Source: an uncultured Clostridia bacterium
GTDB taxonomy: Bacteria; Bacillota; Clostridia; Oscillospirales; UBA644
Assembly (NCBI GenBank): GCA_944382895.1
Contig: CALWNV010000011.1
Span: 1 to 39,484 of the forward strand
DNA length: 39,484 nucleotides
Direction of reading: 5' to 3'
The notes under the pieces are model-generated. The model was not told the origin of the DNA. It ran no database searches and saw nothing but the letters and a program-made list of their open reading frames with translations. Shown piece after piece: positions 18,211-27,384 of the stretch. Each line of letters starts with the position of its first letter. Positions within the stretch are counted from its first letter, which is position 1. A program made the translations under genes and the position numbers.

Positions 18211-18918
18211 TTATTCTCCCAAAAGTCTTTTCATTATCTCATGATACGCTCCCTCAACATTGCCGAGATCACGTCTGAATCTGTCCTTATCAAGTTTTTC
18301 GTGCGTTACGCTGTCCCAGAAACGACAAGTATCGGGGCTTATCTCGTCCGCCAAAACAATCGTGGAATCAGGCAAACGTCCGAATTCAAGCTTGAAATCA
18401 ACAAGTTCAATATTAAGGTCTTTAAGATAATCTGTCAAAAAGCCGTTGATTTTAAGAGCATATTCGGAAATAAGCGAGATTTCTTCTTTTGTCGCAAGCC
18501 CCATCGCATATATGTGATACTCATTTACCATAGGATCGCCAAGAGCATCATCTTTATAGCAAAATTCCAAAACAGTTGTCTTCAGCTTTGTTCCCTCTTC
18601 AAGACCAAGCCTTTTCGCAAGCGAACCAGCGGCAATATTCCGTACAATTACTTCCAAAGGAACAATCGAAACTTTTTTAACTATAGTCTCTCTGTCTGAG
18701 ATTTCCTTAACCAAATGTGTGGGGATCCCTTTTTGTTCAAGCATTTTCATCAGATGATTAGTGACTTTGTTATTGATAACGCCTTTATCATGGATCGTCC
18801 CTTTTTTAAGCCCGTTGAACGCAGTGGCGTCGTCTTTATAATCAACAATAAGCTCGTCCGGGTTTTCAGTCGTCCAGACTTTTTTAGCTTTACCCTCATA
18901 CAATAACTCTTTTTTCAT
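18211..18918 (-). CDS. purC: SAICAR synthetase
   Basis: Joins aspartate to CAIR with ATP to give SAICAR. The 235-residue product has the standard order: [11 protein letters not shown] at the N-terminus, [38 protein letters not shown], and [10 protein letters not shown] with [14 protein letters not shown] at the active site. The ATG overlaps the purE stop by 4 bases, with GGAGG about 10 bases upstream. It is the second gene of the pur operon. Confidence 0.97.
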   Translation of the reverse strand: MKKELLYEGKAKKVWTTENPDELIVDYKDDATAFNGLKKGTIHDKGVINNKVTNHLMKMLEQKGIPTHLVKEISDRETIVKKVSIVPLEVIVRNIAAGSLAKRLGLEEGTKLKTTVLEFCYKDDALGDPMVNEYHIYAMGLATKEEISLISEYALKINGFLTDYLKDLNIELVDFKLEFGRLPDSTIVLADEISPDTCRFWDSVTHEKLDKDRFRRDLGNVEGAYHEIMKRLLGE

Positions 18919-19421
18919 ATCATCGCAGCCTCCGTTTGTATTTTAATATCCTTTTCCTCGATTTCTTCCACCATTTCTGCTTTATACCTAACTAACTTTT
19001 CATAAAGAGCTTCATCCTTAAGCGCAAGCATCTGGATCGCAAGCAACGCGGCGTTCGCTGCGCCGTCTACAGCAACCGTGGCGACAGGGATTCCTTTAGG
19101 CATCTGAACCGTAGACAAAAGACTGTCAAGCCCGTCCATCATAGATGATTTTATAGGAATACCTATAACCGGAAGAGCAGTATATGCAGCCATAACACCG
19201 GCAAGATGCGCTGCTTTTCCTGCGGCACATATAAGCACTCCATATCCGTTTTTACGCGCGTTCGAAGAAAATTTCTCAGCTTTTTCAGGGCTCCTGTGCG
19301 CGGATATGATATGAACATCATACTCCACACCGAAAGCCTTAAGAATTTGAACAGCGCCCCTGACAACAGGGAAATCACTGTCACTGCCCATAATTACGGC
19401 AACTTTCATTTTACTCACCAT
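18915..19421 (-). CDS. purE: N5-CAIR mutase
   Basis: Class I PurE moves the carboxyl group of N5-CAIR to give CAIR. The product is 168 residues: [14 protein letters not shown] near the N-terminus, the catalytic-site SAHRSPEK and the [20 protein letters not shown] and [10 protein letters not shown]-type region (here [17 protein letters not shown]). A longer frame runs to 19508, but GAGGTG lies 8 bases before ATG 19421, and the extension has no family resemblance. It is the first gene of the pur operon behind a leader of about 226 bases with a terminator. No purK gene lies next to it. Confidence 0.95.
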   Translation of the reverse strand: MVSKMKVAVIMGSDSDFPVVRGAVQILKAFGVEYDVHIISAHRSPEKAEKFSSNARKNGYGVLICAAGKAAHLAGVMAAYTALPVIGIPIKSSMMDGLDSLLSTVQMPKGIPVATVAVDGAANAALLAIQMLALKDEALYEKLVRYKAEMVEEIEEKDIKIQTEAAMI

Positions 19422-19489
19422 ATGCGGGACACCTCTAAGGTACATTTTTACTGTACCGCCTGTCGCGCAATTCCCTTCTTCTGATATAA

Positions 19490-19618
19490 TTAAAAACACA
19501 GAGGCCAAAAAAATAAATTTGATTCAAAATCAAAAAACTGCGCACTTACGCAGTTCTCTATTCCGGAAATTTTTAACGCACGAAAAATCAGAGAATATCC
19601 TTCCTGGCTATCACACAT
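19490..19618 (-). CDS. Small leader ORF upstream of purE (42 codons)
   Basis: An ATG at 19618 is preceded by GGAG with 8-base spacing, as good as the sites of real genes here. It reads 42 codons (starts MCDSQEGYSL, ends WPLCF) to a TAA at 19490. It spans the terminator hairpin of the pur leader, and its A of ATG ends the 5' arm of the leader stem. I do not recognise the peptide. It could be a regulatory leader peptide or a chance frame. Confidence 0.3.
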   Translation of the reverse strand: MCDSQEGYSLIFRALKISGIENCVSAQFFDFESNLFFWPLCF

Positions 19619-19633
19619 AAAAATCACTCCGGA
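19532..19633 (-). promoter_or_regulatory. Structured pur leader with intrinsic terminator (candidate attenuator)
   Basis: Minus-strand RNA: TCCGGA (19633-19628) and ATTTTTA (19624-19618) pair with TAAAAAT (19575-19569) and TCCGGA (19567-19562), closing a 42-base loop that holds a CAGGAA/TTCTCTG hairpin. Directly after comes a terminator: AACTGCG (19555-19549) / CGCAGTT (19542-19536) followed by a T-run. It lies between the promoter at 19654-19682 and purE. TTCTCT in the loop could instead pair with AGAGAA next to the terminator, a possible switch. It does not match the purine, ZTP, PRPP or THF riboswitch patterns I know. Confidence 0.5.
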
Positions 19634-19653
19634 CAAAACAAATTCTTATATTT

Positions 19654-19682
19654 ATAATACACTATAGTATGTTAAAAATCAA
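19654..19682 (-). promoter_or_regulatory. Promoter for the pur operon
   Basis: On the minus strand TTGATT (19682-19677), a 17-base spacer and TATTAT (19659-19654), giving a leader of about 226 bases before purE. A further 7-base inverted repeat TTTGATT/AATCAAA with a 3-base spacer lies at 19518-19534, just past the terminator. Confidence 0.6.
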
Positions 19683-19704
19683 TAGTTAATAATTGAAATA
19701 ATTA

Positions 19705-20319
19705 TTACATTTGACGCGACATAAACCGCTCAATGATTTGCAAAAAAACACAGCCGTAATAACGGTTTTCAAGATCCCCGGCAAATTTCTCAAAAACCCC
19801 CGCTTCCAAAGAACTTTCCAGATAAATCTTATCTGTAAAATCCTTTTTCTCTGTTTTCGCCCCGTAATCATCCAGCATGCGCAAAACCTGATTATGCAGA
19901 TCATATCCGTATTCAAGAAAAAACTTTACCGTTTCCTTGATTTCCGCTCTGCCAGCAGCCTCAACAGCCTCCGCAGCAGCTTTTGTATACGCACGAACTA
20001 ACCCTCCGGCTCCGAGCAATATTCCGCCAAAATATCGCGTAACAACTACGCATGCATCAACCAATCCGTTATATTCTATAACCTTCAGAACAGGCATGCC
20101 AGCCGTTCCGGAAGGTTCCCCGGCATCCGAGAACCTTTTTATTCCCCTGTCCCGAAGAGAATACGCATATACATGATGTGTGGCATCAGGATATTTATTC
20201 CGGACTGAATCTAAAACCGAAAGCGCCTCATCCTCGGAACGCACATAAAATGCATCGGCGTAAAAAACGGATTTTTTTTCCGTTATTTGAACGGAAACAT
20301 TTTCTCCAAATGTAAACAT
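19705..20319 (-). CDS. YigZ/IMPACT family protein
   Basis: A 204-residue member of the YigZ family (UPF0029), related to the eukaryotic translation regulator IMPACT; its bacterial role is poorly known. The N-terminal domain has the family motif FSDAGEPSGTAGMPVL (residues about 63-78), then VVTRYFGGILLGAGGLVRAY, and a C-terminal ferredoxin-like domain of about 70 residues. It has GGTGAT shortly before ATG and a predicted promoter so close that the leader is under 15 bases. The pur operon promoter lies just downstream of its stop, on the same strand. Confidence 0.9.
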   Translation of the reverse strand: MFTFGENVSVQITEKKSVFYADAFYVRSEDEALSVLDSVRNKYPDATHHVYAYSLRDRGIKRFSDAGEPSGTAGMPVLKVIEYNGLVDACVVVTRYFGGILLGAGGLVRAYTKAAAEAVEAAGRAEIKETVKFFLEYGYDLHNQVLRMLDDYGAKTEKKDFTDKIYLESSLEAGVFEKFAGDLENRYYGCVFLQIIERFMSRQM

Positions 20320-20334
20320 AATATCACCGTGATT

Positions 20335-20363
20335 ATTTTAACATATTTATAAAGATAAGTCAA
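20335..20363 (-). promoter_or_regulatory. Predicted promoter for yigZ
   Basis: On the minus strand TTGACT (20363-20358), a 17-base spacer and TAAAAT (20340-20335). The transcript would start only about 9 bases before the ATG. Confidence 0.5.
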
Positions 20364-20457
20364 TCAAAGCACTTAAACATATTAAAAGTTTATATGCAGC
20401 CGATACAATAATTCATACGAATTTTTGTTAATATGTAATAAAAATACCAATTCAGTA

Positions 20458-20486
20458 TTGCAATTTTTGACTTTTTATTGTATAAT
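20458..20486 (+). promoter_or_regulatory. Promoter for the EF-G-like gene
   Basis: TTGCAA (20458-20463), a 17-base spacer and TATAAT (20481-20486), about 55 bases before the start codon and divergent from the yigZ promoter. Confidence 0.7.
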
Positions 20487-20539
20487 AACTTTATTATATA
20501 TACAATAATCATTATTTACATAAAAGGAGCTGCACAGTT

Positions 20540-22558
20540 ATGCAATACACATCTGATAAAATCAGAAATGTCTGCCTTCTCGGCCATGGCGGAGACGGAA
20601 AAACAACTCTTGCGGAAGCCATGCTGTATTCAACGAAAGGAACGGACAGGCTTGGAAATATCACCGACGGGACTACGGTGTGTGACTATGACCCGGAAGA
20701 GATCAAACGTAAAATTTCGATCTCCACGGCCATTGCTCCGGTAGAATATAATGGATATAAAATAAACATAATAGACACTCCGGGATATTTTGATTTCGAA
20801 GGAGAAGTTTTACAAGCCGTCAGAGCGGCAGAAACAGCGCTTATCGTGGTAAACGCGAAAGACGGAATACACTACGGAACCACAAAAGCAATGAAAGTCG
20901 CTGAAAATAACAAAATGCCATGTCTGTTTTTCATTACTAAAATCGACGAGGAAAATGCCGATTTTGAAAAAGTATATACCGCTATAAAAGAACGTTACGG
21001 TCAAAAAATATGTCCGATTTCAGTTCCTATAATGGAAAACGAAAAAATGACCGGATACGTTGACCTTATAGAAATGAAAGGTAAAAACATTGAAGGCGGC
21101 AAAGTAACTGAAATACCCATTCCCGACGCACTAAAAGACGAGGTAGCACAGTTGCGCCATTCTCTTGACGAAACAGTCGCCGAAACCGAAGAGGAACTGA
21201 TGGAAAAATTCTTCGCGGAAGAGGAATTTACCGCAGAGGAAATAAAAAGAGCGTTCAGTCACGGTATAAAAGAAAGAAGCATCTTCCCTGTAATGTGCGG
21301 TTCAGGGACCACACTTGCCGGAATACAAATATTGTTGAAATTCATCCAACAGTATACACCGGCACCGTCCGCAGATCCATCCGCGCCTACAGCGGCGTTT
21401 ACATTCAAAACCGTAGCGGATCCGTTTGTAGGCAAAATGTCATTTCTCAAGATTTTGGCAGGACAGCTTAAAAGCGGGATGACTCTTACAAACAAAAGAA
21501 CTGACACCGCTGAAAAGCTTGGGCATATTTTTACAATCAAAGGTAAAAAACAAACTGAAGTTGAAGAACTTGCAGCCGGAGATATCGGAGTTGTTACAAA
21601 ACTCGTATCGACCGCTACAGGCGATGTACTTTGTGCTCCGGGCTCGAACATTGAGGTTGAGCCTATCAAATATCCTCGTCCGTGTCTTTCAATGGCTATA
21701 TTCCCTCTTTCAAAAGGCGATGAAGAAAAAATTGCACAAGGTATACAAAGAATAAGTGAAGAAGACCCGACATATTCTTATACCATAAACTCCGAAACAC
21801 GCGAACAGATAATAAGCGGTATGGGCGAAACTCATCTTGATGTTTTGGTAAGCAAGCTTAAATCAAAGTTCGGTGTCGGCGTAGAACTTCGTCCCGCAAA
21901 AGTAGCATACAGAGAAGCAATACGCAAAAAAGTAAAACAGCAGGGAAAACATAAAAAACAATCAGGAGGTCACGGACAATACGGAGACGTGTGGATTGAG
22001 TTTGAGCCGTATGACGGAGAAGATCTTCTGTTTGAAGAAAAAATATTCGGAGGCTCGGTTCCCAAAAACTTCCATCCGGCCGTTGAAAAAGGGTTGAGAG
22101 AATGCGCACAGCACGGTGTTCTTGCCGGTTATCCTGTCGTAGGTCTTAAAGCTACGCTTGTAGACGGATCTTATCACGATGTAGACAGTTCGGAAATGGC
22201 GTTCAAAATGGCCGCGAGTATCGCGTTCAAAGAAGGGCTCAAAAACGCAAATCCGACTATCCTTGAGCCTATAGGCAAACTTTTAGTCTATATTCCGGAC
22301 AGAATGATGGGAGATATCATCGGAGATATCACAAAACGCAGAGGACAAATAATCGGAATGACGCCTACCGGAGACGGATTACAGGAAGTGGAAGCTGAAG
22401 TCCCGATGGCGGAGATGGCTACATACGCTATAGACCTACGTTCCATGACAAGAGGCAGAGGCGTCTTTACCCTTGATTTTATCAGATATTCAGATGCACC
22501 CGCAAATATTGTGGCAAAAGTAATTGAAGACGCGAAGAAAAACAAAGAAGAAGAATAA
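20540..22558 (+). CDS. Elongation factor G-like protein (EF-G paralogue)
   Basis: A 672-residue translational GTPase with the five-domain EF-G layout: G domain, domain II (about 285-370), III, IV and V (to IDLRSMTRGRGVFTLDF). It is not ordinary FusA: the P-loop is GHGGDGKT (15-22) rather than AHIDAGKT, G3 is DTPGYFDF, so the catalytic His is Tyr83, and G4 is TKID (133-136) in place of NKMD. These are features of the 'elongation factor G-like' paralogue group in Firmicutes, whose role is uncertain (ribosome recycling, stress or fine tuning are proposed for EF-G paralogues). Start: AAAGGAG upstream of ATG. It stands alone, with its own promoter and terminator, away from the rpsL-rpsG-fusA-tuf cluster. 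Confidence 0.9.
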   Translation: MQYTSDKIRNVCLLGHGGDGKTTLAEAMLYSTKGTDRLGNITDGTTVCDYDPEEIKRKISISTAIAPVEYNGYKINIIDTPGYFDFEGEVLQAVRAAETALIVVNAKDGIHYGTTKAMKVAENNKMPCLFFITKIDEENADFEKVYTAIKERYGQKICPISVPIMENEKMTGYVDLIEMKGKNIEGGKVTEIPIPDALKDEVAQLRHSLDETVAETEEELMEKFFAEEEFTAEEIKRAFSHGIKERSIFPVMCGSGTTLAGIQILLKFIQQYTPAPSADPSAPTAAFTFKTVADPFVGKMSFLKILAGQLKSGMTLTNKRTDTAEKLGHIFTIKGKKQTEVEELAAGDIGVVTKLVSTATGDVLCAPGSNIEVEPIKYPRPCLSMAIFPLSKGDEEKIAQGIQRISEEDPTYSYTINSETREQIISGMGETHLDVLVSKLKSKFGVGVELRPAKVAYREAIRKKVKQQGKHKKQSGGHGQYGDVWIEFEPYDGEDLLFEEKIFGGSVPKNFHPAVEKGLRECAQHGVLAGYPVVGLKATLVDGSYHDVDSSEMAFKMAASIAFKEGLKNANPTILEPIGKLLVYIPDRMMGDIIGDITKRRGQIIGMTPTGDGLQEVEAEVPMAEMATYAIDLRSMTRGRGVFTLDFIRYSDAPANIVAKVIEDAKKNKEEE

Positions 22559-22583
22559 AACAGTATATATCATCAAATATTTT

Positions 22584-22628
22584 CACCCGGCAAAAGAGAT
22601 TGACTCTCTTCTTGCCGGGTGTGATTTT
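22584..22628 (+). terminator. Intrinsic terminator after the EF-G-like gene
   Basis: A long stem, CACCCGGCAA...AGAGA (22584-22599) with TCTCTT...TTGCCGGGTG (22605-22621), followed by TGATTTTTAT. The rest of the gap to 22810 is AT-rich, with an 11-bp inverted repeat at 22657-22667 / 22684-22694 and no gene I can support. Confidence 0.85.
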
Positions 22629-22810
22629 TATATAACAAAAATTTTTAGATAAAGATATATTTTTTACTTGTTCGCGGAAGACCGTAAAAAATATTTATTT
22701 TTTTACTACGGTGCAAACAATTCCAAAAATCATATCTTAAATACAAAGAAGTTCATACGAGACCTTCTGGAAAATCTGCACATCAAGCATACAGACTTTT
22801 TACGTCATAA

Positions 22811-23191
22811 TCATTTTTTTGCTATCGTATACTGATAGAAACCTTCTTCATTATCATCGATGATATATCGAACAAGTACGATATATTTGATCCCGCTCTC
22901 AGTCTCTATCTGATATCTCGCGTCTTTTTGCGTAACACCGTCACTTATTTCAACATTCCGCGCCAAAGGCTGGATATCCTTAACCGTACCTTCCACCGAG
23001 ACATTTTCCTGATATACCGCATCAGAACGATAAAGAGCTTTCTGAGCTTCCTCATCGCCGTCAACAAGGGCAACGAACATCTCTTCCACCGCGTCATCAA
23101 GCTCGGGATCCGAAACTATAAGAGAAATCTGAGTACACGAACTCAGCAACAATAAAGCCGTAATTGTCATAAAACAAATAAATTTTTTCAT
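22811..23191 (-). CDS. Small predicted lipoprotein coupled to leuS
   Basis: A 126-residue protein with a lipoprotein signal: [19 protein letters not shown], with the lipobox LSSC and the modified Cys at residue 19. It should be anchored on the outside of the membrane. The mature part has an acidic helix ([27 protein letters not shown]) followed by beta-strand-like segments ending in [24 protein letters not shown], a fold shape like the NTF2-type or DUF5104 lipoproteins, though I cannot confirm this. Its ATG overlaps the leuS stop by 4 bases, so it is read with leuS. No function is known. Confidence 0.75.
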   Translation of the reverse strand: MKKFICFMTITALLLLSSCTQISLIVSDPELDDAVEEMFVALVDGDEEAQKALYRSDAVYQENVSVEGTVKDIQPLARNVEISDGVTQKDARYQIETESGIKYIVLVRYIIDDNEEGFYQYTIAKK

Positions 23192-25593
23192 TTCACAACC
23201 AAATTGACCAGTTTACCCGGCACATAAACTTCCTTGATTATCTGTTTACCGCTTATCTGCGCGGCAATTTTCTCGTCAGATTTAGCGATTTCAAGAACGG
23301 AATCTTTATCGGAATCCGCTTCAACCTTAATAACGCTTCTCAACTTCCCGCAAACCTGGACCGGAATTTCAATCACACTATCTTTTGTCTTTGCCTCATC
23401 ATAAACAGGCCATGCTGTCTGACAACACAATCCTTCAAACCCACAGCGTGACCACAGTTCCTCAGCAAGATGCGGCGCAAACGGCGTAAGCAAAGAAAGA
23501 TATATCCTCATCTCTCCCTTTGTAATTCTCTTTAAGGAATAAATATCGTTAAGTAAAGTCATCAATGCCGCAATAGCTGTATTAAACGATATTCTTTCGA
23601 TATCCTCATCAACCTTTTTCACGGTCTTATGGATTTTCCCCTCAAGTTCCGCAGACAGTCCGTTTTCATCAGAAAGCATATACATCATGCCTTCCACGCG
23701 GTCAAGGAACCTGCGACAGCCTTTAACTCCGTTTTCAGACCACGGGGCAGCCTTTTCAAAATCGCCTATGAACATTTCATAAAGGCGCATTGTATCGGCG
23801 CCGTATTCACTTACAATATCATCAGGGTTCACAACATTTCCCCTGGATTTTGACATTTTTTCTCCGTTAGAGCCTAAAATCATACCGTGCGAAGTTCGTT
23901 TAGCATACGGCTCAGGCGTGGGGACCACACCTATATCATACAAAAATCTGTGCCAGAAACGGGAATACAACAAATGCAATGTAGTGTGTTCCATACCTCC
24001 ATTATACCAATCGACAGGCAACCAATACTTCAAAGCCTCAGGTGACGCTATAGCTGTGTCACAATCAGGATCGCAATATCTTAAAAAATACCATGACGAA
24101 CCCGCCCACTGCGGCATTGTATCGGTTTCGCGTTTCGCAGGGCCTCCGCAACGAGGACATACGGTATTGACCCAACTATCCACTTTAGACAAAGGAGATT
24201 CCCCGTTATCAGTCGGTTCAAAATTTTCAATATCGGGCAAAGTAAGAGGAAGCTCATTTTCCGGGAGCGGCACACATCCGCACTTATCACAAAAAACGAC
24301 CGGGATAGGCTCCCCCCAGTACCGCTGGCGAGAAAACACCCAATCACGAAGCTTATAATTCGTTTTTCTTTCTCCGATACCTTTTTTTATCAAGAACTCA
24401 ATTATTTTATCTTTAGCATCAGAAACAGAAAGACCGTTAAGAAAATCAGAATTACACATCGTACCGGTTTGAATATCTGTAAAAGCTTCTTTTGAAACAT
24501 CCCCGCCGCTTACAACTTCTATTATCGGTAAATCAAACTCTTTTGCGAACGCATAATCTCTTTCATCGTGAGCAGGAACGGCCATTATAGCTCCGGTACC
24601 ATAACTCATAAGGACATAATCCGAAACAAACACTGGGATTTCTTTACCGTTTACAGGATTAACGGCCATTACCCCGTCAAGACGAACACCTGTTTTTTCC
24701 TTTACAATTTCAGTACGCTCAAATTCACTTTTCCGCGAGGCTTTTTCACGGTAATCAACAGCTGCGTCATAATTTTTAAGAATATTTTTCCATTTTTCAA
24801 TATACGGATGCTCAGGCGAAATTACCATATATGTCGCGCCAAACAAAGTATCGGGACGGGTAGTATAAACACGTATCTTGTCCCCGGCCGTCGTATCAAA
24901 ATCCACTTCCGCGCCGGTCGATTTACCTATCCAGTTTATTTGTTGCGTTTTTACACGCGGGATATAATCTACCGTATCAAGCCCATCAATCAGTTTTTGC
25001 GCATATTCGGTAATCTTAAGAAGCCATTGTGTTTTGTTTTTTCTTATAACTTCACTGCCACAACGTTCACAAACACCGTTGACCACTTCCTCGTTGGCAA
25101 GCACACATTTGCACGATGTACACCAATTTACCGCCATTTCCTTTTTATAAGCCAGCCCGTTTTCGAGAAGTTTAAGAAAAATCCATTGAGTCCAGCGATA
25201 ATAATTCGGATCGGTAGTATTTATTTCACGCGTCCAGTCAAAAGATAGACCCAAGGATTTTATCTGGGCTTTGAAATGCCTGATATTCCTTTCAGTGACA
25301 ACTCCAGGATGTATATTGTTTTTTATCGCATAGTTCTCTGTCGGAAGACCAAAAGCATCCCAGCCCATCGGGAACAATACATTAAACCCCTGCATTCTCT
25401 TTTTCCGGGCAACAATATCAAGCGCCGTATACGGACGGGGATGACCGACATGAAGTCCTTGGCCCGAAGGATATGGAAACTCAACCAATGCATAAAATTT
25501 GGGTTTTAAATAATTATTTTTTACCTCATACACATGATTTTCATCCCAGACCTTCTGCCACTTTTTTTCAATACTCTTATGATCATATCCCAT
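23188..25593 (-). CDS. leuS: Leucyl-tRNA synthetase
   Basis: Charges tRNA-Leu; class I synthetase. The 801-residue protein has HVGH (48-51, the HIGH motif) after FPYPSGQGL, the editing (CP1) domain with [14 protein letters not shown], a zinc-type CxxC pair (CTSC, CERC), [16 protein letters not shown], and a C-terminal anticodon-binding part. GGGGGA lies upstream of the ATG, and only 2 bases separate it from the rsfS stop. The order nadD-yqeK-rsfS-leuS is usual in Firmicutes. No T-box is present, since leuS is inside an operon. Confidence 0.98.
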   Translation of the reverse strand: MGYDHKSIEKKWQKVWDENHVYEVKNNYLKPKFYALVEFPYPSGQGLHVGHPRPYTALDIVARKKRMQGFNVLFPMGWDAFGLPTENYAIKNNIHPGVVTERNIRHFKAQIKSLGLSFDWTREINTTDPNYYRWTQWIFLKLLENGLAYKKEMAVNWCTSCKCVLANEEVVNGVCERCGSEVIRKNKTQWLLKITEYAQKLIDGLDTVDYIPRVKTQQINWIGKSTGAEVDFDTTAGDKIRVYTTRPDTLFGATYMVISPEHPYIEKWKNILKNYDAAVDYREKASRKSEFERTEIVKEKTGVRLDGVMAVNPVNGKEIPVFVSDYVLMSYGTGAIMAVPAHDERDYAFAKEFDLPIIEVVSGGDVSKEAFTDIQTGTMCNSDFLNGLSVSDAKDKIIEFLIKKGIGERKTNYKLRDWVFSRQRYWGEPIPVVFCDKCGCVPLPENELPLTLPDIENFEPTDNGESPLSKVDSWVNTVCPRCGGPAKRETDTMPQWAGSSWYFLRYCDPDCDTAIASPEALKYWLPVDWYNGGMEHTTLHLLYSRFWHRFLYDIGVVPTPEPYAKRTSHGMILGSNGEKMSKSRGNVVNPDDIVSEYGADTMRLYEMFIGDFEKAAPWSENGVKGCRRFLDRVEGMMYMLSDENGLSAELEGKIHKTVKKVDEDIERISFNTAIAALMTLLNDIYSLKRITKGEMRIYLSLLTPFAPHLAEELWSRCGFEGLCCQTAWPVYDEAKTKDSVIEIPVQVCGKLRSVIKVEADSDKDSVLEIAKSDEKIAAQISGKQIIKEVYVPGKLVNLVVK

Positions 25594-25595
25594 TA

Positions 25596-25952
25596 TTATT
25601 CCCCCAGTAATCCAGTTATATCTATTTCTTTTCCATCAGCCCAGAAGCGTTCAAGATCATAATGCTCACGGGTCTCCCTGTTATATATATGGATAACTAT
25701 ATCCTTATAATCAAGAAGTATCCAGTTTCCGGAATCCTTACCCTCACGGTGAAGAAGCTTAAACCCTGCCTCTTCCAACTTAAATTCACATTCATCCGCC
25801 AAAGCTCTTATTTGTGTGGTCGACGTACCATTACAAATTATAAAATAATCCGCTAAAGTAGTAAGATCATCAATTTTAATAACCTTAATATCAACAGCTT
25901 TTTTACTGTCAAGAGCTTTAACGGCAGTTTCCACCATTTTTTCAATTATCAT
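25596..25952 (-). CDS. rsfS: Ribosomal silencing factor RsfS
   Basis: Binds L14 on the 50S subunit and blocks joining with 30S when nutrients are short. The 118-residue product has the family pattern [27 protein letters not shown] and [35 protein letters not shown] is 8 bases before ATG. It begins directly after the yqeK stop (TAG) with no gap. Confidence 0.97.
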   Translation of the reverse strand: MIIEKMVETAVKALDSKKAVDIKVIKIDDLTTLADYFIICNGTSTTQIRALADECEFKLEEAGFKLLHREGKDSGNWILLDYKDIVIHIYNRETREHYDLERFWADGKEIDITGLLGE

Positions 25953-26513
25953 CTAAACTACCTCCGTCAAACTGTTATAGAACTCAAACGTATCTTTATA
26001 TATATACGACCCTTTTTTAACATTCTTTTCAATACAAAACTTTATATAGGCAAAACATGCTTTATCTAAGTCTTTGAAAGCAAGGCTTCTGCATGTATCT
26101 ACATCGGCAAAATCACGTTCAGGCTCGATAAAATCCGCAATATATATGATTTTTTCAAACAACGTCATATTTTTATGTCCGGTAGCATGATATCTGATAG
26201 CACCGAAAATATCCGGATCATTTATATGCAGTTCACATTTAACAAAATACGCACCAGTTATCTGATGAAAAATTTTCGGGGCTCGTAATAATTCTGTATC
26301 GTATTCAATATTGTATTTTTTGAACATTTCGATATGTTCCGATTCAGAGCAGTTTTTAGTAACATCATGTAAAAGGCCGGCTGTTTCAGCTTTTTTTACA
26401 TCCATACCGTAATGCTCGGCAAGCTTACCGGCCGTCTCCATCACACCAAGAGAATGATTGTAACGCTCCGGAAGCAGCCTGCATTTAAGTAGCTCAAAAT
26501 ATTCATCCATCAC
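25953..26513 (-). CDS. yqeK: HD-domain hydrolase YqeK (Ap4A hydrolase type)
   Basis: YqeK-type HD enzymes split diadenosine tetraphosphate into two ADP. The 186-residue product has H20 in RYNHSLGV, the HD pair H49-D50 in GLLHDVTK, and IFHQITGAYF, IRYHATGH and IIYIADFIEPER, which supply the other metal ligands of the family. The start is GTG at 26513, with an ATG as the next codon; AAAGGGG is 8 bases before the GTG. The GTG overlaps the nadD stop by 4 bases. It ends with a TAG stop, evidence that TAG is a normal stop in this genome. Confidence 0.95.
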   Translation of the reverse strand: MMDEYFELLKCRLLPERYNHSLGVMETAGKLAEHYGMDVKKAETAGLLHDVTKNCSESEHIEMFKKYNIEYDTELLRAPKIFHQITGAYFVKCELHINDPDIFGAIRYHATGHKNMTLFEKIIYIADFIEPERDFADVDTCRSLAFKDLDKACFAYIKFCIEKNVKKGSYIYKDTFEFYNSLTEVV

Positions 26514-27100
26514 TTATAAAGCCCCTTTTTCTTTATATAATCCGCCACAGCGTCCGGTAAAAACTGTTCATAAGGTTCATCTGCTTTTATCATCTGCCTG
26601 ATCTGTGTTGAAGACACTACAAACGGTTCTGATTTATAAAGTAAGATTTTCGCGCCGTAACGAGCTTCCAGATAATGAGAATGCTCAGTCAAACACCCGA
26701 AATCATCACCGGTCCGTGAAAGAACGACAACTGTACACATTTTCAGAATATCCTCAAACCTGTACCACACTTTTTCTACGTTCAATATCATATCCGAACC
26801 CATATATAAATATAGCTCATCACATTTTTTTATGAAGCTCTCAAGAGTGTCTATTGTATAGCTCTTGCCTTTCCTGCGTATTTCCAAATCACTTATCTGC
26901 GCAAGATCACCGAAAGCACATCGAGCCATCTCCAATCTGTCTTCATCGCTTACTACCCGTAAAAAAGACTTATGAGGCGGAGTCCCCGTGACTGTAACAA
27001 CACACTTATCAAGTACGGGATAAGAAATAAAATTTTCAAGAGCTTTACGATGCCCTATATGGGGAGGATCAAAAGTCCCACCGAAGATACCGAGTTTCAT
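26510..27100 (-). CDS. nadD: Nicotinate-nucleotide adenylyltransferase
   Basis: Joins nicotinate mononucleotide and ATP to make deamido-NAD. The 196-residue product has the nucleotidyltransferase motif GGTFDPPHIGH (7-17), GTPPHKS, LYLYMGSDM and the C-terminal SSTQIRQMI. The ATG overlaps the yhbY stop by 4 bases. It belongs to the yhbY-nadD-yqeK-rsfS-leuS order. The window contains no other NAD-synthesis gene. Confidence 0.97.
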   Translation of the reverse strand: MKLGIFGGTFDPPHIGHRKALENFISYPVLDKCVVTVTGTPPHKSFLRVVSDEDRLEMARCAFGDLAQISDLEIRRKGKSYTIDTLESFIKKCDELYLYMGSDMILNVEKVWYRFEDILKMCTVVVLSRTGDDFGCLTEHSHYLEARYGAKILLYKSEPFVVSSTQIRQMIKADEPYEQFLPDAVADYIKKKGLYK

Positions 27101-27384
27101 CGCGGCAACACAATAACAGGCTTTTTTGCAGGCCTGTAAAGAACCGCTTTTGAGCCTATAACCTGTACCACATCTCCGCCAACCGCAGAAACAATCTCCG
27201 TCGCTACTTCCCGCACCGGGGCAGGGACTGTTTCAAGACATTTTATTTTAATCAGCTCACGTGCTTCAAGCGCTTCGTCAGCTTGTTTTAGAACATTATC
27301 CGTGACGCCGTCTTTTCCTATTATAAGAACAACCTCATATCCGTTAGCCATACCACGCAAAAAAGCTCGTTGTTTACTTGTCAT
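27097..27384 (-). CDS. yhbY: YhbY family RNA-binding protein (CRM domain)
   Basis: A 95-residue CRM-domain protein that associates with 50S precursors. It shows the usual SKQRAFLRGMANG start, the GxxG-like VLIIGKDGVTDNVL loop, and VVQVIGSKAVLYRP. GGAG lies about 8 bases before ATG, and the gene overlaps the end of rdgB by 11 bases and the start of nadD by 4. Confidence 0.95.
   Translation of the reverse strand: MTSKQRAFLRGMANGYEVVLIIGKDGVTDNVLKQADEALEARELIKIKCLETVPAPVREVATEIVSAVGGDVVQVIGSKAVLYRPAKKPVIVLPR

Noticed and set aside
19518-19534. TTTGATT-N3-AATCAAA as an FNR/CRP-type site
   Set aside because: The half-site spacing (TTGAT-N5-ATCAA) is one base off the FNR pattern, and it directly follows a terminator, so it may be incidental.
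19422-19704. Known purine, ZTP, PRPP or THF riboswitch before purE
   Set aside because: I could not find the conserved core bases of any of these, only a new-looking stem and a terminator.
24568-25248. A 226-codon plus-strand open frame inside leuS
   Set aside because: It lies wholly within leuS on the other strand and has low-complexity, Ile/Phe/Arg-rich content typical of an antisense shadow.
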